Source: Arthrobacter hankyongi
GTDB lineage: Bacteria > Actinomycetota > Actinomycetes > Actinomycetales > Micrococcaceae
NCBI RefSeq assembly: GCF_022012395.1
Contig: NZ_JAKLTQ010000031.1
Location: 1 to 43,103 of the forward strand
DNA length: 43,103 nucleotides
Reading direction: 5' to 3'
The position numbers and the translations under genes are program-made. The notes below the pieces were generated by a model. That model was not told the DNA's origin, did no database searches, and saw only the letters and a program-made list of their open reading frames with translations. This document shows, piece after piece, positions 8,388-15,994 of the stretch (position 1 is the stretch's first letter; each line of letters begins with the position of its first letter).

Positions 8388-10117
8388 GCCACTTCCTCCG
8401 CGCTGATCTGGGACTGGACGATTTCCTGGTACGTGGGTGAGGTTTCCAGCAGTTCCTCGTGCGTGCCCCGGGCCACGATCTCGCCGTGTTCCATGACCAG
8501 GATCTGGTCCGCGTCGGTGATGGTGGAGACCCGCTGGGCCACGATGATCACGGCGGCGTCCGTGGTCTGCTCCTTCAGCGCCGCGCGGAGCCGGGCATCG
8601 GTGGCCACGTCCAGGGCGGAGAAGGAATCGTCAAAGACGTAGACCTTGGGCTTGGCCACCAGCGCGCGGGCAATGCACAGCCGCTGCCGCTGCCCGCCCG
8701 AGACGTTGGTGCCACCCTGGGCCACGCGGGACTGCAGCCCGCCTTGCTTGGCCCGGACGAAGTCCTCGCCCTGGGCCACGGCCAGGGCCTGCCACAGCTC
8801 GTCCTCGTCCGCCGCCGGATTGCCGAAGCGCAGGTTGTGCGCGATGGTGCCGGAAAACAGGTAGGGACGCTGCGGGACCATGGCCACGCGGCCGGTGATC
8901 TCCGGGCGGGACAATTCGGTCACCGGCACGCCGTCGAGGAGCACCTGGCCGGCATCGGCGTCGAACAGCCGCGGCAGCAGGGACACCAGCGTGCTCTTGC
9001 CCGCACCGGTGCTGCCGATGATCGCCGTGGTCTGGCCAGGCCGGGCGGTAAAGCTGATATTGCTCAGTACCGGCGCCTCAGCCCCGGGATAGGCGAAGGT
9101 AACATCGCGGAACTCGACAACGCCGGCGTTGGCCGGCGGCGCCGCCGGCGCCTCGGGCTCGCGGATGGAAGGTTCGACGTCGAGCACCTCGCCGATGCGG
9201 TCCGCACACACCGAGGCACGCGGAATCATCATCGCCATAAACGTGCCCATCATGACGGCCATCAGGATCTGCAGCAGGTACTGCAGGAAGGCGGTCAGCG
9301 CCCCCACCTCCATCTCCCCGGCCTCCACCCGCAGGCCGCCGAACCACAGCACCGCGGCGGTGGAGATATGCAGGATCATGCCGATGGAGGGGAACATCAG
9401 CACGAACAGCGAGCCGATGGCCAGCGAGACGTCCGTCAGTTCCTTGTTGGCTCCCGCGAAGCGCTTGGTCTCGTGCGGTTCGCGGACGAAGGCGCGCACC
9501 ACCCGGATGCCGGTGATCTGCTCCCGCAGGACTCCGTTGATCCGGTCGATCTTGGTCTGCATGGTCCGGAACAGCGGCATCAGGCGCCAGACCAGGAACC
9601 CCACCACCGCGCCGAGCAGCGGCACGGCCACCCAGACCAGCCAGGAGAGGCCGATGTCCTCGCGCAGCGCCATGATGATGCCGCCGATGCACATGATCGG
9701 CGTGGCCACCATGAAGTTCAGCCCCAGCAGCACCAGCATCTGTACCTGCTGGACGTCATTGGTGCCGCGGGTGATCAGCGACGGCGCGCCGAAGCGTCCC
9801 ATCTCCCGGGCCGAATAGCCGGAGACCTTGTGGAAAACCGCGCGCCTCAGGTCGCGGCCGACAGCCATGGCGGCCTTGGCCCCGAAGTAGACGGCCGCGA
9901 TGGCGGTGGCCACCTGGGCAAGGCACACCACGAGCATCAGGGCGCCGGTGCGCCAGATGAAGTCGGTGTCGCCGCGCGCCACGCCGTCGTCGATAATCCG
10001 GGCGTTCAGGCTCGGCAGGTACAGGGTGGCAATGGTGGATGCGAGCTGCAGGACAACGACGGCCAGGATCGCCGGCCCGTACGGTTTCGAATAGTCGCGG
10101 ATCAATCGGAGCAGCAT
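8384..10117 (-). CDS. Heterodimeric ABC exporter subunit with degenerate ATPase site (MdlA/BmrC type)
   Basis: This 577-residue half-transporter begins MLLRLIRDYSKPYGP, has six membrane helices to about residue 310, then an ATPase domain. Walker A is GSTGAGKSTL and the signature is VSGGQRQRL. Walker B reads VYVFDDSFSALD, where the catalytic glutamate is replaced by aspartate, the hallmark of the non-hydrolytic site in heterodimeric exporters. A frame-compatible TTG lies upstream at 10171. The ATG at 10117 is preferred because family members begin close to this motif and an AGAAAGAG stretch is upstream. It forms the first gene of a two-gene operon with the 6393-8387 partner. No neighbouring gene identifies the exported compound. 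Confidence 0.92.
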   Translation of the reverse strand: MLLRLIRDYSKPYGPAILAVVVLQLASTIATLYLPSLNARIIDDGVARGDTDFIWRTGALMLVVCLAQVATAIAAVYFGAKAAMAVGRDLRRAVFHKVSGYSAREMGRFGAPSLITRGTNDVQQVQMLVLLGLNFMVATPIMCIGGIIMALREDIGLSWLVWVAVPLLGAVVGFLVWRLMPLFRTMQTKIDRINGVLREQITGIRVVRAFVREPHETKRFAGANKELTDVSLAIGSLFVLMFPSIGMILHISTAAVLWFGGLRVEAGEMEVGALTAFLQYLLQILMAVMMGTFMAMMIPRASVCADRIGEVLDVEPSIREPEAPAAPPANAGVVEFRDVTFAYPGAEAPVLSNISFTARPGQTTAIIGSTGAGKSTLVSLLPRLFDADAGQVLLDGVPVTELSRPEITGRVAMVPQRPYLFSGTIAHNLRFGNPAADEDELWQALAVAQGEDFVRAKQGGLQSRVAQGGTNVSGGQRQRLCIARALVAKPKVYVFDDSFSALDVATDARLRAALKEQTTDAAVIIVAQRVSTITDADQILVMEHGEIVARGTHEELLETSPTYQEIVQSQISAEEVA

Positions 10118-10375
10118 GCAGGGTGCTCTTTCTGGAGAGATGCGAGGGATCGCCGGGTATCCGGCCAGCAATGAGGCTACACCATCCCGCCGACAATCAA
10201 ACGACGCACGCGCCCGGCGCCATCAGCGCCCGCCGAGATCCGGAAATTCCGCGCCCTGGCAGCTTCTGGACCGCCTATTGGACCCCCGGGAGATCCGCGC
10301 CACACTGGTAGGTAATTCCATCATCAGGCCGCCCGGCATCGCAGGCTACCCGCCGAATCCGAAGGACTGAGACCC

Positions 10376-11638
10376 ATGGCCGTCCTCGCCCCTTCCCGTA
10401 CCTGGATCGTGATCCTGTGCTGGCTCGCGGTCGTCTTCGAAGGCTTCGACATCGTTGCCCTCGGGGCCTCGATCCCGACGCTGCTGGACAGCCAGCACGT
10501 GGGCATGACCACCTTGGACGCCACGTTCATTGCGACCGTTTCGCTGATCGGCGTCGGCGTCGGCGCGGCGCTGATCGGTCCGGTGTCGGACCGGTTCGGC
10601 CGCCGCAGGCCCCTGATGGCAAGCGTGCTCGTCTTCTCCCTATTCACCCTCATCTTCCCGCTGATGCCGAATGTCATGATGCTGGCGCTGGCGCGCCTGA
10701 TCGCAGGCCTGGGCCTTGGCGGCTGCCTGCCCGTGGCCGTGACCACGATGCAGGAGGCTTCCGCGCATGACGCGAAGGCGCATTCGAGCACGCTGACCAT
10801 GACCGGCTACCACGTCGGCGCCGTTGCCGCTGCGTTCGGCGCCTTGCTGGCCGGAGTCCACTGGCCATGGATCTTCTATGCCGGCGGCGCCTTCGGCCTG
10901 GTGGTGCTCCCGCTGATGTGGGCCAAGCTCCCGGAGACCAGCCTTCATGCCGGCCCGGTTCATGCCGGCGCGGCGGAAGCTGCTCCCGCACACGAGAAGA
11001 TCCGGGCCCGCGACGTGCTCAACCGCACCTACCTGCGCACCACGATCGGCCTGTGGGTCGGTGCCTTCATGGGGCTGCTGCTGGTCTACGGCCTGAATAC
11101 CTGGCTGCCGCAGCTGATGCGCGACGCCGGCTACAACGTGGCCAGTTCGCTGGTCCTGCTGCTGGTGCTGAACCTGGGCGCCATTGCGGGCCTGATGATC
11201 GGCGGCAAGGTGGCGGACAGGAAGGGCGTGAAAGGGACCGCGCTGGTCTGGTTTGGTGCCTCGGCCGTCATGCTGGCTCTGCTGAGCGTGAAGATGGAAA
11301 ACCAGCTGCTGCTCAACGCCGTCGTCTTGGTGACCGGCGTCTTCGTCTTCTGCTCCCAGGTGCTCATCTACGCGTTCGTGGGCTATGCCTACCCGCGCCG
11401 GATCGTCGCCTCCGGCATGGGGTTCGTGGCGGCCGTTGGACGCCTCGGTGCCATTGTCGGCCCGTGGGCCACCGGCCTGCTGGTGGTCTGGGGCATCGCC
11501 TACCCCTTCGGGTTCTACTTCTTCAGCCTCGCCGCGCTCCTCGGCCTGCTGGCCGTGGCCCTGGTGCCGAAGCCGCAGCACGCCGAAATTGCCGAACCGG
11601 AGGCGTGGCAGGAGGCGTCCGGCCACTACGCCGAGTAG
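10376..11638 (+). CDS. MFS transporter, aromatic acid:H+ symporter (AAHS) family
   Basis: The 420-residue protein has 12 hydrophobic segments and the marks of the PcaK/BenK group: EGFDIVALGASIPTLL in the first helix (the family D-G-F-D-like acidic motif), GPVSDRFGRRRPLM in the loop between helices 2 and 3, and GLGLGGCLPVAVTTMQEAS in helix 4. It likely takes up an aromatic acid such as benzoate, protocatechuate, vanillate or a hydroxycinnamate with protons at the cytoplasmic membrane. GAAGGA is 8 nt before the ATG. It is convergent with the CoA ligase gene across a perfect inverted repeat. The window's vanAB and catA genes fit an aromatic substrate, but which acid it carries cannot be read from the sequence. 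Confidence 0.88.
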   Translation: MAVLAPSRTWIVILCWLAVVFEGFDIVALGASIPTLLDSQHVGMTTLDATFIATVSLIGVGVGAALIGPVSDRFGRRRPLMASVLVFSLFTLIFPLMPNVMMLALARLIAGLGLGGCLPVAVTTMQEASAHDAKAHSSTLTMTGYHVGAVAAAFGALLAGVHWPWIFYAGGAFGLVVLPLMWAKLPETSLHAGPVHAGAAEAAPAHEKIRARDVLNRTYLRTTIGLWVGAFMGLLLVYGLNTWLPQLMRDAGYNVASSLVLLLVLNLGAIAGLMIGGKVADRKGVKGTALVWFGASAVMLALLSVKMENQLLLNAVVLVTGVFVFCSQVLIYAFVGYAYPRRIVASGMGFVAAVGRLGAIVGPWATGLLVVWGIAYPFGFYFFSLAALLGLLAVALVPKPQHAEIAEPEAWQEASGHYAE

Positions 11639-11666
11639 CGGGGGCCGCCTTATGCACCCCTTCTGA

Positions 11667-11726
11667 AACTTGGGCGGGATAGATGCTGTTATCCGGCCGG
11701 TACACAGCATCTATCCCGCCCAAGTT
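11667..11726. repeat. Perfect 23-bp inverted repeat, probable bidirectional terminator
   Basis: Arms 11667-11689 and 11704-11726 are exact reverse complements of 23 bp (key core GGGCGGGATAGATGCTGT). They enclose a 14-nt loop that itself contains CCGGCCGG. The element sits between the stops of two convergent genes, and no U-run follows on either strand. It may terminate both transcripts, or be one copy of a dispersed palindromic repeat. Confidence 0.85.
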
Positions 11727-11763
11727 GCGGGTGGGAGGGGGTGGGCGTGGATGTCCCGCGGAC

Positions 11764-13329
11764 TTAGCCCGAGTACTGCTTGCGCAGCTCCGCCTTGCGG
11801 ATCTTGCCGCTGGCGGTGCGGGGCAGCTCTTCCACGATCACCACGCTCTTGGGGATTTTGTAGCGGGCCAGGCGCCCCTGCAGCTGGGTCCGGATCTCTT
11901 CCTCGGTGAGGCTGTAGCCGTTGCGGACCGTGACGATGGCCCGGGGCACCTCGCCCCATTTCTCGTCCGGCACGCCGATGACCGCCACGCTGCCGACGGC
12001 CTCCAGCTCCGCAATATGCTGCTCGACCTCGGCCGGGTAGATGTTCTCGCCGCCGGAAATGATCATGTCCTTGAGCCGGTCGGAGATATAAAGGTAGCCC
12101 TCCTCGTCCACGTAGCCCATGTCGCCGGACTTGAACCACACGCCGTCGGCATAGCTGTCCGCGGTGGCGTCCGGGCGGTTCCAGTACTCCTTGATGACGT
12201 TGGGACCGGAGATCTGGATCTCCCCCACGCTGCCGGCCGGCGTGGCCTCGCCCAGCACGTTGGTGATGCGGATGTCGGTGAAGAAGTGCGGCAGCCCTGC
12301 CGAGCCGGCCTTTTCGCGCGACTTGTTCGGTGCCAGGCTGGTCGCCCCGGGAGCCGTTTCGGTCATTCCGTAGCCGCCGGAGAAGGACAGCCCGCGGCTC
12401 TCGTAGGCTTCCAGCACGCGCATCGGCACGGCCGAGCCGCCGCAGGTGAGCTTGGTCAGCGAGCTGATATCGGTCTTGTCCCAGTCCGGGTGCTCGCAGA
12501 GCATCTGGTAGGTCGTGGGTACGCCGCTGATGCTGGTCGCCCGGTACTGCTCGATCAGGTGCAGGGTCCGCCCGGGTTCGAAGCGCGGCTCCAGGATCAC
12601 CGTGGCACCCTTAAGCAGCGCCGGCAGCACTCCCATGCCGAGGGAGGCCACATGGAACATCGGGGCGATCATCAGGGCCACGTCGGAACTGACCATGTCA
12701 TAGTCCACCAGCACGTTGACGCTGTTCCACGTCATGTTGCCGTGCGTGAGCAGGGCGCCCTTGGGCCGGCCGGTGGTGCCGGAGGTGTAGAGGATCATCG
12801 CCGGGTCCTCGAGGGTGACTTCGACGTCGCGGTGCTCCGGGGAGCCGGCGGTGATGGCCTGCTCGAAATCCTCGACGGCGGCGCCCGCCGGGGTTTCCGC
12901 TGCCGCGTCTGCCGCTGCGTCCGTCGCCGGGGCGTCGGCGACGACGATCCGGTGCGTCAGTTCCACCTTCCGCGACCCCGGGACGGCCAGTCCGTCCAGG
13001 GACCGGGCGTGGACCAGGATGGAGCTGCCGGAATCCTGCAGCGCATATTCGATCTCCGGCGGGGCCAGCCGGGTGTTCAGCGGGACAAAAACGGCACCCA
13101 GCGTGCCGCAGGCGAAGAAGGTCTCCAGGAACGCCGGATGGTTCTCGCCCAGGTATGCCACCCGGCTGCCCTTGGCGATGCCGCGGGCCGCCAGAGCCGA
13201 GGCGAGCCGGTCCACCCGCTCCGCGAACTCGTCATAGCTCAGCTCGGCGCCGCCGCTGATCAGCGCCGTCCTGCCGGCGGACTTCACCCGGCGGCGGTGA
13301 ATCCACGTTCCCACACCCTGGTTGTGCAT
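11764..13329 (-). CDS. AMP-forming acyl/aryl-CoA ligase
   Basis: The 521-residue enzyme of the ANL superfamily activates a carboxylic acid through an acyl-adenylate to its CoA thioester in the cytosol. The P-loop reads MILYTSGTTGRPKGALLTHG near residue 175, the second ATP motif is GYGMTETAPG near 320, the hinge is YISDRLKDMIISGGENIYP near 410, and the C-terminal catalytic lysine lies in PRTASGKIRKAEL. Best general label is a FadD-like medium/long-chain fatty acid ligase. A hydroxycinnamate or other aromatic acid is equally possible given the convergent aromatic-acid symporter and vanAB in the window. The start ATG at 13329 follows GAAGGG and GTAAGG stretches. A promoter and a small palindrome lie about 90-140 nt upstream. 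Confidence 0.9.
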   Translation of the reverse strand: MHNQGVGTWIHRRRVKSAGRTALISGGAELSYDEFAERVDRLASALAARGIAKGSRVAYLGENHPAFLETFFACGTLGAVFVPLNTRLAPPEIEYALQDSGSSILVHARSLDGLAVPGSRKVELTHRIVVADAPATDAAADAAAETPAGAAVEDFEQAITAGSPEHRDVEVTLEDPAMILYTSGTTGRPKGALLTHGNMTWNSVNVLVDYDMVSSDVALMIAPMFHVASLGMGVLPALLKGATVILEPRFEPGRTLHLIEQYRATSISGVPTTYQMLCEHPDWDKTDISSLTKLTCGGSAVPMRVLEAYESRGLSFSGGYGMTETAPGATSLAPNKSREKAGSAGLPHFFTDIRITNVLGEATPAGSVGEIQISGPNVIKEYWNRPDATADSYADGVWFKSGDMGYVDEEGYLYISDRLKDMIISGGENIYPAEVEQHIAELEAVGSVAVIGVPDEKWGEVPRAIVTVRNGYSLTEEEIRTQLQGRLARYKIPKSVVIVEELPRTASGKIRKAELRKQYSG

Positions 13330-13418
13330 CCTTACACGTACCCTTCACGATGTCCCCGCACCGGGGCTTGCTCCGTCCTCAGGGCTGTCCGTGAGCGCAG
13401 TCACAGCAGCCAAGCCCT

Positions 13419-13448
13419 ACGCTAGAGGTACTTGATTGAGAAAGTCAA
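13419..13448 (-). promoter_or_regulatory. Sigma70-type promoter for the CoA ligase gene
   Basis: On the minus strand TTGACT (13448-13443) and TAGCGT (13424-13419) are separated by 18 nt. This gives a start near 13411 and an 80-nt leader before the ligase ATG. The -35 lies inside an imperfect TTGA...TCAA repeat. Confidence 0.5.
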
Positions 13449-13454
13449 TAGTTG

Positions 13455-13469
13455 TGAAAAGCATTTTCA
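13455..13469. promoter_or_regulatory. Small palindrome upstream of the CoA ligase promoter
   Basis: TGAAAA-GCA-TTTTCA, an AT-rich palindrome in GC-rich surroundings, lies 7 nt upstream of the predicted -35 element. It could be an activator or repressor site; the cognate regulator is not known. Confidence 0.35.
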
Positions 13470-13476
13470 ATGCGGT

Positions 13477-13521
13477 GCGGCCAGGCCCGGTCCGCATTTG
13501 GACACGCCTGTGCCTGGCCGC
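13477..13521 (-). terminator. Hairpin after dhaK
   Basis: GCGGCCAGGC (13477-13486) and GCCTGGCCGC (13512-13521) are perfect arms. An inner GTCC/GGAC pair sits in the loop. The element lies 14 nt beyond the dhaK stop and probably ends the long minus-strand catabolic block. Confidence 0.5.
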
Positions 13522-13535
13522 CCACGCTGGACCGG

Positions 13536-14531
13536 TCAGAACACCCGCGCGGCAATCTCCGCCGGTGCCGCGAGCAGTTCCTCGATCTCGTCGTCCAGCT
13601 GGACCAGGGTCACCGAGGCTCCGGCCATGTCCAGCGACGTGCAATACTCTCCCACGTAGCTGCGGCCAACGGTGATTTCCCGGGCGGCCAGCTGCTCGTG
13701 GGCCCGGCCGTACAGCACGTAGAGCTCGCTGACCGGGGTTCCGCCCAGCCCGTTGATCATCAGCGCCACCCGGTCCCCGGCGGCAAACGGCAGGTCCCGC
13801 ACCACACTCTCCAGCAGTTCGTCGATGATCTCGTTGGCCGTGGCCAGCGGGGCGCGGCGCCGGCCAGGCTCGCCGTGGATGCCCACGCCCATTTCGATCT
13901 CGTCCGCCCCAAGCTCGAACAGCGGCGAACCCTTGGCCGGAGGAGTGCAGGCGGTCAGGGCCGCACCCATCGTACGGGTCCGGGAGTTGACCTTTTGGCC
14001 GATCCGGACCAGCTCGTCCAGGTCCGCCCCGGCCTCGGCGGCCGCACCCACCGCCTTCATCACGAAGAAGTTCCCGGCCACGCCGCGCCGGCCCACGGTG
14101 AAGGTGGAATCCTCGACCGCGACGTCATCGTTGATGAACAAGGTCCGGACGTTGATGCCGTCCGCCTCGGCCAGCTCCTGCGCCATTTCGAAGGCCATCT
14201 TGTCCCCGGTGTAGTTATTCACCAGCAGCAGCACGCCCTTCGGGGAGGCCAGGGTCTTGGCGGTTTCATAGACGTAGTGCGCCGGAGGCGCGGCGAACAC
14301 ATCGCCGGGGCAGGCGCCGTCGAGCATGCCCCGGCCCACGGTCATGACGTGCGCCGGCTCGTGGCCGGACCCCGAGCCCTGGATGATGGTGACCTTGTCC
14401 TCGCGCGGGGCGTCCTTGCGCATGATCAGGTTGAACTCCGGCACATAGGCCAGCGTGTCCGGGTTGGCCAGGGCAATGCCCTTAAGCATCTCGGGCACAA
14501 AGTCCTTGGGATCATTGACGAACTTCTTCAT
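13536..14531 (-). CDS. dhaK: Dihydroxyacetone (or ketotetrose) kinase, substrate-binding subunit DhaK
   Basis: The 331-residue subunit binds its ketose covalently through a histidine, here H219 in EMGVGIHGEPG. GSGSGHEPAH near residue 53, GDVFAAPP near 76 and NNYTGDKMAF near 105 are the other conserved DhaK segments. With DhaL it phosphorylates dihydroxyacetone, or a related ketose such as erythrulose in some actinobacteria. The open frame extends further upstream to 14894, but that extension covers dhaL. The ATG at 14531 has GTGAGG 6-7 nt upstream and gives the usual MKKFVNDP start. It is the last gene of an aldolase-HAD-dhaL-dhaK set. No PTS-type dhaM is in the window, so the phosphoryl donor is open. 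Confidence 0.9.
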   Translation of the reverse strand: MKKFVNDPKDFVPEMLKGIALANPDTLAYVPEFNLIMRKDAPREDKVTIIQGSGSGHEPAHVMTVGRGMLDGACPGDVFAAPPAHYVYETAKTLASPKGVLLLVNNYTGDKMAFEMAQELAEADGINVRTLFINDDVAVEDSTFTVGRRGVAGNFFVMKAVGAAAEAGADLDELVRIGQKVNSRTRTMGAALTACTPPAKGSPLFELGADEIEMGVGIHGEPGRRRAPLATANEIIDELLESVVRDLPFAAGDRVALMINGLGGTPVSELYVLYGRAHEQLAAREITVGRSYVGEYCTSLDMAGASVTLVQLDDEIEELLAAPAEIAARVF

Positions 14532-14571
14532 GGCGTACCTCACTTCGTTGTGTTTTGCAGTTCCGGAACAT

Positions 14572-15210
14572 TCAGTGGCCGGGCCAGCCGGCGTTGATCT
14601 GCTCCAGCATGATCGCCACAGCCATCGCCCCGGCATCCGGAGACCCGATGCTGCGATCTCCGCTGTAGCTCGCACGGCCCCGGCGCGCCGCCAGGGAGCT
14701 GGTGGCCTCGGCGGCGTCCCGCGCTGCCTTGGCGGCGGTTTCGACGGCGGCCGCACCGTCCGCGCCGTCGGCGGCGGCCTGCTCCAAGGCGTCCGCCACC
14801 GGGACGAGGGCGTCAAGCAGCGTCTTGTCCCCGACCTCGGCGCCGCCGCGCACCTTGATGCCGTCGATCGCGGCGCGCAGCATGCCCACGGCATCCGCCG
14901 CGGCCAACTGCTGCCTGCCTTTGGCCACGCCGGCGGCCCGCAGGAAGGCCGTTCCCCAGATGGGACCGGAGGTGCCGCCGATCCGGGCGGAGATCACCAG
15001 GGCGACCTTCTGCAGGAAAGTGCCGATGTCGGTCCGTTCGAAGCTGTCCCAGTCCTGCAGGACGATCTCGAAACCGCGCGCCAGCGAGTAGCCGAAGTCG
15101 CCGTCGCCGACCACGGCGTCAAGGTCGCAGAATTCCTGCTCCTTCTCCACCGCCGTCCGGGCGATGGTCCGGACGATGAATTCGGTCCGGGCAAGACTGT
15201 TGGTGCTCAT
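14572..15210 (-). CDS. dhaL: Dihydroxyacetone (or ketotetrose) kinase, nucleotide-binding subunit DhaL
   Basis: The 212-residue partner of DhaK carries the nucleotide/Mg-binding aspartates in DLDAVVGDGDFG near residue 30, and the SARIGGTSGPIWGTAF and RGGAEVGDKTLLDAL segments of the DhaL fold. The usual histidine of GDGDHG is phenylalanine here. Its ATG overlaps the stop of the HAD gene (ATGA), which indicates translational coupling. DhaL proteins use either a tightly bound ADP re-phosphorylated by the PTS protein DhaM, or ATP directly. Since no dhaM is nearby, direct ATP use is the simpler guess. Confidence 0.88.
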   Translation of the reverse strand: MSTNSLARTEFIVRTIARTAVEKEQEFCDLDAVVGDGDFGYSLARGFEIVLQDWDSFERTDIGTFLQKVALVISARIGGTSGPIWGTAFLRAAGVAKGRQQLAAADAVGMLRAAIDGIKVRGGAEVGDKTLLDALVPVADALEQAAADGADGAAAVETAAKAARDAAEATSSLAARRGRASYSGDRSIGSPDAGAMAVAIMLEQINAGWPGH

Positions 15211-15992
15211 GGTGCCTTCACCTCCGAGGTGTCCAGGATTGCGTTGAGCGTGGCCAGGGCGACCCGGCCGTGCGGCCGCAGGGCGAGCGGATCGGCCAGC
15301 GTTTCGGCCGGTTCGCCCGGCTCCCCCAGGGACGAGACGACCAGCGCCGCCCCGGTGAAATCCTCCCCGGCGGTGTAGCTGCTGACGGTCACGATGGTCT
15401 TCAGGCCGGCGCCGAGCGCGGCCTGCAGGCCGTTGGCGCTGTCCTCCACCACCACGACCTCCTGCCGGCCGGCCCCGAGGTCGGCGACGGCCAGTTCGTA
15501 GATGTCCGGTGCCGGCTTCTTGCGGGGCACGATATCTCCGGCATAGACCCGGAAACGGGCCGCCCGTGCCGCCCCGACCACGTGGGCCAGCACCGCCCGG
15601 ACGGAAACCTCCGCCGACGTCGAGGCCACGGCCAGCTGCCAGCCGGCCGCGAGCGCCTCGTCCACGAGCCGGACGACGCCGGGCCGGCCGGGCATCCGCC
15701 CTTCCTGGACCGCCCGCGTGTAGTGCGCGGTCTTGGCCCGGTGCCAGGCGGCCAGCAGGTCCGACTGGGCCCGGGCATCCGCCGGCAGTCCGTTCGCCGC
15801 GACGAACTCCGGCGTCAGCAGGCTGGCCATGCGTTCCTTGCCGCCGCCGATCAGCAGCTTGCCGGCGTAGTCCTCCTCGCTCCAGCGCACCGGAAGCCCG
15901 AAGTCCGCAAACGTGCTGTTGAACGCCGGCAGGTGCCCGAAACGCTCGGTATCGGCCAGCACGCCGTCGCAATCAAAGATCAGCGCAGGCAT
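15207..15992 (-). CDS. HAD-IA family hydrolase (beta-phosphoglucomutase-like phosphatase)
   Basis: The 261-residue protein opens MPALIFDCDGVLADTE, with nucleophile D7 and acid/base D9. It continues with the motif II threonine/serine in AVASTSAE, a lysine in PRKKPAPDIY, and motif IV VVVVEDSANGLQAAL. A helical cap lies between motifs I and II, as in CbbY and phosphoglycolate phosphatases. It probably removes phosphate from a small sugar phosphate in the cytosol. The start is taken as the ATG at 15992. A GTG at 15998 overlaps the aldolase stop (GTGA) and is also possible. The tight coupling with the aldolase upstream and dhaL downstream suggests that it handles an intermediate, or a toxic by-product, of the same ketose pathway. 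Confidence 0.85.
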   Translation of the reverse strand: MPALIFDCDGVLADTERFGHLPAFNSTFADFGLPVRWSEEDYAGKLLIGGGKERMASLLTPEFVAANGLPADARAQSDLLAAWHRAKTAHYTRAVQEGRMPGRPGVVRLVDEALAAGWQLAVASTSAEVSVRAVLAHVVGAARAARFRVYAGDIVPRKKPAPDIYELAVADLGAGRQEVVVVEDSANGLQAALGAGLKTIVTVSSYTAGEDFTGAALVVSSLGEPGEPAETLADPLALRPHGRVALATLNAILDTSEVKAP

Positions 15993-15994
15993 GC

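Noticed and set aside
6027-10174. Two very long plus-strand frames (6027-8642 and 8459-10174) opposite the ABC exporter
   Set aside because: Both are antisense to genes with full Walker and signature motifs. Their composition is His/Gln/Asp/Arg-rich and no ribosome binding site or motif was seen.
14532-14894. N-terminal extension of the dhaK frame into dhaL
   Set aside because: The extension lies over the conserved C-terminal part of DhaL. The internal ATG at 14531 has a good ribosome binding site and the normal DhaK start.
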